Shown here one piece after another: positions 1 to 6,839 of a stretch of DNA of 64,000 nt. Within the stretch, counting starts at the first letter, position 1. Each line of letters starts with the position of its first letter. Below the pieces are notes generated by a model. That model was not told the origin of the DNA, ran no database searches, and worked only from the letters and a program-made list of their open reading frames with translations. This stretch comes from CAZYBG01 sp964645155 (GTDB lineage Bacteria; Pseudomonadota; Alphaproteobacteria; Rhodobacterales; Rhodobacteraceae), in contig CAZYBG010000007.1 of assembly GCA_964645155.1 (NCBI GenBank), forward strand, positions 1-64,000, in the 5' to 3' direction. Both the position numbers and the translations under genes were made by a program.

Positions 1-331
1 CCTTGTGCTCGAGGCCGATCGAGATCGCCCAGTGCGGCAGGCCGTGCAGGAAGTTCGTCGTGCCGTCGAGCGGGTCGACGATCCAGCGCCGGGTCGGGTC
101 CTCGCCCTTCGTCTCGCCGGTCTCCTCGCCGAGCCAGCCGTAGTTCGGCCGCGCGCCGAGCAGCTCGTCCTTCAGGATCTTCTCGGCGGCGATGTCGGCC
201 TTCGTCACGAAGTCGCCCGGCCCCTTGGCCGAGACCTGCAGGTTCTCGACCTCGCGGAAGTCCTTCACCAGCGACCGCGCCGCCTTGCGCGCGGCCTTCA
301 TCATGATGTTGAGGTTCGCGCTGCCTTGCAT
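1..331 (-). CDS. suhB: Inositol-1-monophosphatase, N-terminal part (runs off the left edge)
   Basis: The first 110 residues of a Mg-dependent inositol monophosphatase family enzyme, which removes phosphate from inositol phosphates. Visible signatures are DFVTKADIAAE, the metal-binding Glu pair in GEETG, and the family motif WIVDPLDGTTNF followed by LHGLPHW. The ATG is at 331-329. The gene reads leftwards, so its C-terminal half and stop lie outside the window. SuhB-type proteins can also act on rRNA transcription complexes; nothing in this fragment separates the two roles. Confidence 0.93.
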   Translation of the reverse strand, partial: MQGSANLNIMMKAARKAARSLVKDFREVENLQVSAKGPGDFVTKADIAAEKILKDELLGARPNYGWLGEETGETKGEDPTRRWIVDPLDGTTNFLHGLPHWAISIGLEHK

Positions 332-506
332 CGTCTGGCCTCCGGGCGGGTGCAGCCGCGGGCTATACGCGGCAGGGCGGGCGATGTGAAGGGGCGGCAC
401 CCCGCCGCTCACCCGCCGCCCACCCGGCCGCCCACCCGGCCCGCAGGCTGGGAACCGGCGCGACTTCGGTGCATTCTGGCACCCGAACAACCGCAGGGAG
501 GTCGCC

Positions 507-1013
507 ATGAGCTACCGTGAGACGATGCCGAAGGACGTGTGGGACGACATCGTCGCCGCGCCGATGATCGCAAGCTACGCAGTGACGGCGGGCGACCCGA
601 GCGGCCTCGTCGGCGCGGTGCAGGAGGCGGCCGCGGCCGCCCGCGCGGTCGGCGACGCCAAGCGCACGGCGCCGGCGGGCTCGCTGGTCGCCGAGGTCAT
701 CGCCGCCTACGAGACGGCCGAGGGGCGCACCGCGCTGCGCGAGGGCATCCGCGAGGTCGGGCGCGGCAAGCGCCCGGCCGAGGGGACCGCCGCGGCGGTC
801 GCGCGCCTCGCCGCGGTGGCACGCAGCGTCGAGCAGCAGGCCCCGGCCGAGGCGCCCGCCTTCAAGGCCTGGCTGCGCGACATCGCCCGCCGCGTGGCCG
901 AGGCCGGCACCGAAGGCGGCTTCCTCGGCTTCGGCGGCGAGAAGGTGTCCGAGGCCGAGCGCCGGACGCTGGCCGACATCGACCGCGCGCTAGGCACCGA
1001 CGCGGCGGCTTGA
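507..1013 (+). CDS. Conserved hypothetical protein, Ala-rich and helical (168 aa)
   Basis: I do not recognise this protein. It starts at an ATG with a good ribosome site (GGGAGG, 7 nt upstream). It has no signal peptide or membrane segment and is rich in Ala, Glu and Arg, with predicted amphipathic helices. A Gly-rich turn (GGFLGFGGEK) lies near residue 140. Codon use matches the neighbours, so it is a real gene. It is divergent from suhB and followed 92 bases later by a second uncharacterised gene in the same direction, possibly co-transcribed. It looks cytosolic; no function is assigned. Confidence 0.75.
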   Translation: MSYRETMPKDVWDDIVAAPMIASYAVTAGDPSGLVGAVQEAAAAARAVGDAKRTAPAGSLVAEVIAAYETAEGRTALREGIREVGRGKRPAEGTAAAVARLAAVARSVEQQAPAEAPAFKAWLRDIARRVAEAGTEGGFLGFGGEKVSEAERRTLADIDRALGTDAAA

Positions 1014-1105
1014 TCCGAATCGGAGAACGTGACGACGCTCCCCCGGGCATGCATCGCGTGCCGCCGGCCCCGTCCCGGGGCCGGCCGTAGGGGAGGGACA
1101 CCCAC

Positions 1106-1390
1106 TTGGAACAGATCATCGCACAGATCGTCGGCGGCGTCGCCGGCGGCGCGGCCGGCGGCCGCGTCGTCAAGACTGCCGACATGGGCACGCTCGGCAA
1201 CCTCGTCACCGGCGCGCTCGGCGGGCTCGGCGGCGGCCAGCTGCTGGGCGGCCTGATGGGCGCGGCCGAGGGCGCGGCGGGCGGCGGGCTCGACATCGCA
1301 GCACTGGCCGGCAGCCTCGTCGGCGGCGGGGTCGGCGGCATGGTGCTGCAGGTCGTCGTCGGCATGGTGCTGAAGCGCATGCGCGGCTGA
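1106..1390 (+). CDS. Small Gly-rich membrane-type protein (94 aa, TTG start)
   Basis: A short hydrophobic protein dominated by Gly-Gly and Gly-x-x-x-Gly spacing (GGVAGGAAGG, GGLGGGQLLGG, GGGVGGMVLQ). This glycine-zipper pattern is typical of tightly packed membrane helices. It ends in a basic tail KRMRG. The preferred start is TTG at 1106 because GGGGAGGGA lies 7-8 bases upstream; no ATG gives a comparable site. A strong hairpin follows the stop. The family and function are unknown; membrane association is inferred from composition only. Confidence 0.7.
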   Translation: MEQIIAQIVGGVAGGAAGGRVVKTADMGTLGNLVTGALGGLGGGQLLGGLMGAAEGAAGGGLDIAALAGSLVGGGVGGMVLQVVVGMVLKRMRG

Positions 1391-1400
1391 CGGCCCGCGC

Positions 1401-1436
1401 CGGGGCACGCGCGTCCGCAACGGCGCGCGTGCCCCG
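1401..1436. terminator. Strong GC hairpin after the Gly-rich gene
   Basis: A perfect 13-bp inverted repeat (arms 1401-1413 and 1424-1436, 10-base loop) starts 11 bases after the stop. There is only a short CCTT tail, so it is a terminator-like or mRNA-stabilising hairpin, not a classical intrinsic terminator. Confidence 0.6.
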
Positions 1437-1517
1437 CCTTGCCGCCCCGGCCTGCCGCCATGGCGGGGATCGGCCGGCACCGGCCCGCGGGCTTGACCCC
1501 GGCGATGCCCGATGCCC

Positions 1518-1550
1518 ATCCTGCCCGCGGCAGCGCACAAGGGGCAGGAT
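1518..1550 (+). promoter_or_regulatory. Hairpin covering the ribosome site of the antiporter gene
   Basis: ATCCTGCCC at 1518-1526 is the exact complement of GGGCAGGAT at 1542-1550, one base before the ATG at 1552. The downstream arm contains the only purine-rich Shine-Dalgarno candidate (AGGA). In the mRNA this stem would mask the ribosome site, so translation may be gated. Seen directly; the function is inferred. Confidence 0.5.
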
Positions 1551-1551
1551 C

Positions 1552-3387
1552 ATGGCAGGCGAAGCGACCGGCACCGATCTCGCCTCGATCGTCACGCTGC
1601 TCGGCGCCGCGGTCGTCGCGGTGCCGCTCTTCAAGCGGCTCGGGCTCGGCTCGGTGCTCGGCTACCTCGCCGCCGGGCTGGTGATCGGGCCCTTCGGTCT
1701 CGGCCTCTTCTCGGACCCGATGGCGATCCTGCATGTCGCCGAACTCGGCGTGGTGATGTTCCTCTTCATCATCGGGCTCGAGATGCAGCCCGCGCGGCTC
1801 TGGTCGATGCGGCGCGACATCTTCGGGCTCGGCCTCGCGCAGCTGCTGGTCTGCATGGCGCTCCTCAGCACGGTGGGCCTCGCGCTCGGCTACCCGGCGG
1901 CGCCGGCGCTGATCGCCGGCACCGGCTTCGTGCTGACCTCCACCGCCATTGTCATGCAGATGCTCGAGGAACGCGGCCAGATGTCCACGCCGAAGGGGCA
2001 GCGGATCGTCTCGATCCTCCTGCTCGAGGACCTCGCCATCGTGCCGCTGCTGGCGCTCGTCGCCTTCCTCGCGCCGGGGGCCGAGGACGTGACGCTGGCC
2101 GAACGGGCGCAGGGCATTGCCGTCGGGCTCGCGGCCATCGCGGCGCTGATCGTCGCCGGGCGCTACCTTCTCAACCCGATGTTCCGCATCCTCGCCGCCG
2201 CCCGCGCGCGCGAGGTGATGACGGCGGCCGCCCTGCTCGTCGTCCTCGGCGCCGCCCTCGGCATGCAGCTCGGCGGGCTCTCGGCCGCGATGGGCGCCTT
2301 CCTCGCCGGCGTCCTGCTGTCGGAGTCGAGCTTCCGCCACCAGCTCGAGGCGGATGTGGAGCCGTTCCGCGGCATCCTGCTCGGGCTCTTCTTTCTCGCC
2401 GTCGGCATGGCGCTCGACCTGTCGGTGATCGCCCGGAACTGGCAGCTGATCGCGGTCACGGTCACGGGGTTCATCCTCCTGAAATCGCTCGGTATCTATG
2501 CCATCGGGCGGGTCTTCGGCGCGCGCCATTCCGAGGCGCTGGAACGCACCGTCCTGATGGCGCAGGGCGGCGAGTTCGCCTTCGTGCTCTACGCCGCGGC
2601 GCTGTCGGTCGGGCTGGTCTCGGCCGAGGAGAACGCGATCCTGACGGCCGTCATCATCGTCTCGATGGTGCTGACGCCGCTGTTCGTGACCCTCCACGAC
2701 CGCCTCGCGCCCGCCCTGCCGCCCTCGGCCGACGGGCTCGAGGCGCCGGAGGACCTGCGCGGCAACGTCCTCGTCATCGGCTTCGGCCGCTTCGGCCAGA
2801 TCGTCAGCCAGACGCTGTTCGCCCGCGGCTACACGGTCTCGACGATCGACACCGATCCCGAGATGATCGAGGCCGCGGCGACCTTCGGCTTCAAGGTCTA
2901 CTACGGCGACGGCACCCGGCTCGACATCCTGCACGCCGCGGGCGCCAGCCATGCCCAGGCGGTGGTGATCTGCGTCGACGACCGCGCCGCCGCCACCCGC
3001 ATCGCCGGGCTCGTGCACGAGGAGTATCCGCTGCTGCCGGTCTTCGCCCGCGCCTTCGACCGCGCCCATGCCATCGAACTCATCCGGACCGGCGTCGGGC
3101 ACCAGGTGCGCGAGACCTTCGAATCCGCCATCGCCCTCGGCGCCGAAGTGCTGGAGACGCTGGGCGCCACCGAGCACGAGGTGGCCGAACTGGTGGGCGA
3201 GGTCCGCCGCCGCGACGGCGCGCGGCTGGCCATGCAGGTCTCTGGCGACCTCTATTCCGGCCGCGACCTGCTGCTCGGCATCGCCGAGGAGACCCGCGGC
3301 CGGGCACCGCCGCAGGACCCGCCGCGGCTCAGGCCCGCTGCAGCTGCACCGGGATCGTCCGGCCGAGGCGGAGGACATGGGCCATGA
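1552..3387 (+). CDS. CPA2-family monovalent cation/proton antiporter with TrkA-N domain (KefB/KefC-like)
   Basis: A 611-residue inner-membrane exchanger. The N-terminal ~390 residues form the Na/H exchanger fold, with many hydrophobic helices (for example the segment around GYLAAGLVIGPFGLG). The C-terminal part is a Rossmann NAD-binding TrkA-N domain starting at GFGRFGQIVSQTL (about residue 410). Length and order match KefB/KefC glutathione-gated K+/H+ antiporters; glutathione gating is not shown by the sequence. No ancillary quinone oxidoreductase (KefF/KefG) is adjacent. The start at 1552 is chosen because the protein aligns from MAGEATGTDL. The 3' end overlaps the convergent metR gene by 59 bases. 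Confidence 0.92.
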   Translation: MAGEATGTDLASIVTLLGAAVVAVPLFKRLGLGSVLGYLAAGLVIGPFGLGLFSDPMAILHVAELGVVMFLFIIGLEMQPARLWSMRRDIFGLGLAQLLVCMALLSTVGLALGYPAAPALIAGTGFVLTSTAIVMQMLEERGQMSTPKGQRIVSILLLEDLAIVPLLALVAFLAPGAEDVTLAERAQGIAVGLAAIAALIVAGRYLLNPMFRILAAARAREVMTAAALLVVLGAALGMQLGGLSAAMGAFLAGVLLSESSFRHQLEADVEPFRGILLGLFFLAVGMALDLSVIARNWQLIAVTVTGFILLKSLGIYAIGRVFGARHSEALERTVLMAQGGEFAFVLYAAALSVGLVSAEENAILTAVIIVSMVLTPLFVTLHDRLAPALPPSADGLEAPEDLRGNVLVIGFGRFGQIVSQTLFARGYTVSTIDTDPEMIEAAATFGFKVYYGDGTRLDILHAAGASHAQAVVICVDDRAAATRIAGLVHEEYPLLPVFARAFDRAHAIELIRTGVGHQVRETFESAIALGAEVLETLGATEHEVAELVGEVRRRDGARLAMQVSGDLYSGRDLLLGIAEETRGRAPPQDPPRLRPAAAAPGSSGRGGGHGP

Positions 3388-4234
3388 ACGGCTTGCCCGC
3401 ATCCTCGGCGCGCACCGCGGCATAGAGCCGGCGGGTGATCCCGGTCTCGGTCAGCCGCCGCGTCACGTAGTCCGACGAATAGCGCACCTCGCGCACCACC
3501 CAGTCCGGCAGCACCGCGACGCCGCGGTTCGAGGCGACGAGCAGCAGGATCACCGCAGTCAGCTCGACCTGCCGCACCGCGCGGGGCTCGACCTTCGCCG
3601 GGATCAGGAGCTGGCTGAACACGTCGAGCCGCGCCCGCTCGACCGGATAGGTCACCAGCGTCTCGTCGCGGAAATCCTCGGCCGCGATCCAGTCCTTCGC
3701 GGCGAGCGGATGCACCGAGGCGGCGACAAAGACCGGCTCATAGTCGAAGAGCGGCACGAAGGCCACGCCCGGCAGGTCCTCGGGGTCGGAGGAGACGACG
3801 AGGTCCACCTCCTCGCGCAGCAGCGCCGGCAGGGCCCCGAAGGCGAGGCCGGGGCGGATGTCGACATCGACATCGGGCCATTTCTGGCGGAACTGCTCCA
3901 GCACCGGGAACAGCCATTCGAAGCAGGCATGGCACTCGATGGCGATGTGCAGCCGGCCCGACTTGCCGGACCTCAGCGCGCGGAAATCGTCCTCGAGCGC
4001 GGCGATCTCGGGCAGCACCCGCTCGGCCAGCTTCAAGAGCCGCATCCCCGCCGAGGACAGCTTCAGCGGCTTCGAGCGGCGTACGAACAGCTCGATCCCC
4101 GCCTGCTCCTCCAGCCCCTTCACCTGGTGGCTCAGCGCCGACTGGGTGATGTTGAGCTGGTCCGCCGCCCGCCCCAGCCCGCCGGCGTCGTGGATCGCCT
4201 TGATCGTGCGGAGGTGGCGGAACTCGAGGTGCAT
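3329..4234 (-). CDS. metR: LysR-family regulator, MetR-like
   Basis: A 301-residue LysR regulator. The N-terminal winged helix-turn-helix (GGLGRAADQLNITQSALSHQ) is followed by a substrate-binding-like effector domain with the IECHACFEWLFPVL stretch typical of MetR. MetR proteins activate methionine biosynthesis genes and use homocysteine as co-effector. The gene is divergent from metF with a 93-base intergenic region holding an inverted repeat, which supports the name. Its 3' end overlaps the antiporter gene on the other strand. Confidence 0.88.
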   Translation of the reverse strand: MHLEFRHLRTIKAIHDAGGLGRAADQLNITQSALSHQVKGLEEQAGIELFVRRSKPLKLSSAGMRLLKLAERVLPEIAALEDDFRALRSGKSGRLHIAIECHACFEWLFPVLEQFRQKWPDVDVDIRPGLAFGALPALLREEVDLVVSSDPEDLPGVAFVPLFDYEPVFVAASVHPLAAKDWIAAEDFRDETLVTYPVERARLDVFSQLLIPAKVEPRAVRQVELTAVILLLVASNRGVAVLPDWVVREVRYSSDYVTRRLTETGITRRLYAAVRAEDAGKPFMAHVLRLGRTIPVQLQRA

Positions 4235-4246
4235 CCCTTAAGCCGG

Positions 4247-4272
4247 CTCATGATGAACTTGAGGATTATGAG
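4247..4272. promoter_or_regulatory. Candidate MetR operator between metR and metF
   Basis: CTCATGAT (4247-4254) and ATTATGAG (4265-4272) form an inverted repeat matching at 7 of 8 positions around a 10-base spacer. It is a LysR-type T-N11-A arrangement in a locally AT-richer stretch between the divergent start codons. The binding protein is inferred from context. Confidence 0.5.
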
Positions 4273-4327
4273 TTTGTCTCACATCGCCACCGATGCGACA
4301 AGGGCTCGATCCAGCCCGGAGCCCGCC

Positions 4328-5194
4328 ATGCCCGCCCCCGCCGTCTCGTTCGAGTTCTTCCCGCCGCAGACGCTCGACGCGAGCTTCCGGCTGTGGGAGA
4401 CGGTGCAGGTCCTGGCGCCGCTCGCGCCCGCCTTCGTGTCGGTGACCTACGGCGCCGGCGGCACCACGCGCAAGCTGACGCACGAGGCGGTGGCGACGAT
4501 CGGCACGCATTACGGCCTGAATGTTGCGGCGCACCTGACCTGCGTCGATGCCACCCGGGCCGAGACGATGGAGATCGCGGGCGCCTATGCCGAGGCCGGC
4601 GTGCGCGAGATCGTGGCGCTGCGCGGCGATGCGCCGAAGGGCACCGCGCGGTTCGCCCCGCACCCCGAGGGCTTCGCCGATTCGGTCGAGCTGATCGGGG
4701 CGCTGGCCGCCAGCGGGCGCTTCACGATCCGCGTCGGCGCCTATCCCGAGCCGCATCCCGAGGCCGCCGACATGGCCCAGGACGTGGCCTGGCTCAAGCG
4801 CAAGATCGACGCCGGCGCCAGTTCGGCGATCACCCAGTTCTTCTTCGAGGCCGAGACCTTCTTCCGCTTCCGCGACGCCTGCGCGGCGGCCGGCATCGAC
4901 GCTCCGGTGATCCCCGGCATCCTGCCGATCCAGAGCTGGGCCGGCACCCGGCGCTTCGCCGCGCGCTGCGGCGCGCGGGTGCCGCACTGGCTCGACGATG
5001 CCTTCGCCACGGCCGAGCGCGACGGCCGGGCCGAGCTGCTGGCCACCGCGCTCGCCACCGAGCTCTGCTCGGAGCTGCTCGACGGCGGGGTGCAGCACCT
5101 GCACTTCTACACGCTGAACCGGCCGCACCTGACGCGCGATGTCTGCCACGCGCTGGGGCTGACGCCGCCCGTCGTGCTGGAAAAGGTCGCCTGA
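4328..5194 (+). CDS. metF: Methylenetetrahydrofolate reductase
   Basis: A 288-residue FAD-dependent TIM-barrel enzyme that reduces 5,10-methylene-THF to 5-methyl-THF for methionine synthase. Family signatures are SFEFFPPQT at the N-terminus, VTYGAGGTTRKLT, the FAD-contact region ALRGDAPKG, and ITQFFFEAETFFRF. Length equals the bacterial MetF norm. The ATG at 4328 is chosen because conservation begins at PAVSFEFF. Adjacency to the divergent metR-like gene suggests MetR control. Confidence 0.96.
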   Translation: MPAPAVSFEFFPPQTLDASFRLWETVQVLAPLAPAFVSVTYGAGGTTRKLTHEAVATIGTHYGLNVAAHLTCVDATRAETMEIAGAYAEAGVREIVALRGDAPKGTARFAPHPEGFADSVELIGALAASGRFTIRVGAYPEPHPEAADMAQDVAWLKRKIDAGASSAITQFFFEAETFFRFRDACAAAGIDAPVIPGILPIQSWAGTRRFAARCGARVPHWLDDAFATAERDGRAELLATALATELCSELLDGGVQHLHFYTLNRPHLTRDVCHALGLTPPVVLEKVA

Positions 5195-5248
5195 GGCGGC
5201 TTTCCTCGGCGCCGCGCCCGGCCTAGGGTCCGGCGCCGGAGGTGCCCG

Positions 5249-5734
5249 ATGCCCGACCCCTGGATCGCCCGGTCCCCCGACGAGCTCGCGCCGCGCGAGG
5301 TCCTGCTGTCAATGCCGGGCCTCGACTTCATGCGGGCGATCCTCGATGGCCGCCTGCCGGGGCCGCCGATCGCGGGCCTGCTCGGCTACCGGCTGCACGC
5401 GGTCGAACCGGGCCGCGTCGCGTTCCGCGGCACGCCCGAATTCGCCCATACCAACCCGATGGGCAGCGTGCATGGCGGCTGGTACGGCACGCTCCTCGAC
5501 AGCGCGATGGCCTGCGCGGTGATGACCACGGTGCCGAAGGGCAGCTGGTACACGACGCTCGAATACAAGGTGAACATCACCCGGCCGATCCCGCCCGGCC
5601 TCGGGATCGAGGCCGAGGGCGTGGTGCAACATGCCGGCCGCTCGACCGGCGTCGCCCAGGGGGTGATCCGCGGGCTCGCCGACGGCAAGGTCTACGCCAC
5701 CGGCTCGACCACCTGCCTGATCGTCACGGGCTGA
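5249..5734 (+). CDS. PaaI-type hotdog-fold thioesterase
   Basis: A 161-residue single hotdog-domain protein. The HGGWYGTLLDSAMACAV segment (about residues 75-91) is the acyl-CoA thioesterase signature helix, preceded by NPMGSV. PaaI-like enzymes hydrolyse aromatic or short acyl-CoA esters in the cytosol; the substrate cannot be told here. GGAGG sits 6 nt before the ATG. It follows metF by 54 bases in the same direction. Its last 11 bases overlap the convergent DUF2235 gene. Confidence 0.88.
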   Translation: MPDPWIARSPDELAPREVLLSMPGLDFMRAILDGRLPGPPIAGLLGYRLHAVEPGRVAFRGTPEFAHTNPMGSVHGGWYGTLLDSAMACAVMTTVPKGSWYTTLEYKVNITRPIPPGLGIEAEGVVQHAGRSTGVAQGVIRGLADGKVYATGSTTCLIVTG

Positions 5735-6839
5735 GCTCGCCCGTCGGGCCGGCCTGCGGCGCGCGGTCGGCCCCGGCCAGCGTCACGCCCGGATGGCTCG
5801 GGATCGCGGTGGGGTGGATCGCCTCGGACGGGTCGCGCCCGACGCGCCGCCGGCGGCGGATCAGGAACGTCCTGCCCCAGCCGCGCCAGGTTCCGATCGA
5901 TGGCGCCGCCGCGTCGCGCGGGAACCGCGCCCGCCAGCCGGCGGGCAGCGCCAGGCCGCATTCCTCGGCCTTCTCCAGCATCCAGACCAGTGGGATGTTG
6001 GCCAGCGGCCGCGCATCCTCGAACCCGCTCAGATGCCCGCCGATATCGCCATGGGTGCCCCGGAACCAGACCTGCTCGACCACCTGCCCCGGCGCCATCC
6101 GCTCGCTGCACGCCCACAGGACGGGGGCATAGACCGCGCGCGTCTCGTCGAGGGCCAGCGCCTGGAAGCCGTGCCGGACGGTGCGCCCCAGCCGGTGGTC
6201 GTGGAACGAATGGCGCGGCTCGGACAGCATCCAGAGCAGCGGAAACCGGATGCCGAGCGCCTTCACCGTATCCCAGACCCCGACCATCTCGACCGGCGCC
6301 TCGGCATGGCAGTGCAGTTCGGCGAAGCGCCGGGCCACCGGCGCATCGGGGGCGAGCTGGTAGTGGCGGTAGACCTCGCGGATCGCCCGCTCGGTCGCCG
6401 CGTCGGCGCGCAGCAGCCCGACACGGTCGATCACGCCGGCGAGCGAGCGCACCGCATAGCCGCCGCGCGAGAAGCCGAGCAGGAAGATCCGGTCGCCCGG
6501 CCGGTAGCGCGACGCCAGAAAGCCGTAGGCGCGGCGGATCTGCCGGTTGATGCCGCGGCCGGTCACCACGTCGGGCGCGCGGCGCCATTCCTCCCACTGG
6601 ATGCCGGCCTCGTAGTAGAGCGACAGCGCCGCGACCCGCCCGCGCTCGGCCAGCAGCTTGTAGACGAGACCCGCATTGGTCTCGCGCCCCTCGTCGAGCG
6701 AGGACATCGTGCCGTCGAGGATGATGACATGGTCGGTGCGGCCCCGCCGGCGCGGCTCGGGCCCCTGCATCGCCGCGGCCGGCTCCCGGCGGAGCCAGCG
6801 CAGGAAGGACCTATTCAGCCGCAAGTCGCCTCCGTTCAT
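5724..6839 (-). CDS. DUF2235 alpha/beta-hydrolase (phospholipase-like)
   Basis: A 371-residue protein with the DUF2235 architecture: VIILDGTMSS near residue 39, then GFSRGGYAVRSLAG with the nucleophile-elbow Ser in GFSRGG (122-127). A second conserved block WFRGTHGDIGGHL carries the likely catalytic Asp. Members include type VI secretion phospholipase effectors (Tle1) and stand-alone hydrolases. No VgrG, PAAR or Hcp gene is nearby, so a housekeeping hydrolase is more likely. The 5' end overlaps the upstream oxidase gene by 29 bases, suggesting co-transcription. A later start near residue 24 (MQGPEP) is possible. Confidence 0.82.
   Translation of the reverse strand: MNGGDLRLNRSFLRWLRREPAAAMQGPEPRRRGRTDHVIILDGTMSSLDEGRETNAGLVYKLLAERGRVAALSLYYEAGIQWEEWRRAPDVVTGRGINRQIRRAYGFLASRYRPGDRIFLLGFSRGGYAVRSLAGVIDRVGLLRADAATERAIREVYRHYQLAPDAPVARRFAELHCHAEAPVEMVGVWDTVKALGIRFPLLWMLSEPRHSFHDHRLGRTVRHGFQALALDETRAVYAPVLWACSERMAPGQVVEQVWFRGTHGDIGGHLSGFEDARPLANIPLVWMLEKAEECGLALPAGWRARFPRDAAAPSIGTWRGWGRTFLIRRRRRVGRDPSEAIHPTAIPSHPGVTLAGADRAPQAGPTGELSP

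Noticed and set aside
862..3423. A very long open frame on the minus strand opposite the antiporter gene
   Set aside because: Its translation is a low-complexity Arg/Asp/His-rich string with no domain. It is a by-product of high third-position GC in the real plus-strand gene.
5724..6839. A type VI secretion phospholipase effector (Tle1-like)
   Set aside because: The DUF2235 domain allows it, but there is no VgrG, Hcp, PAAR or immunity gene nearby.
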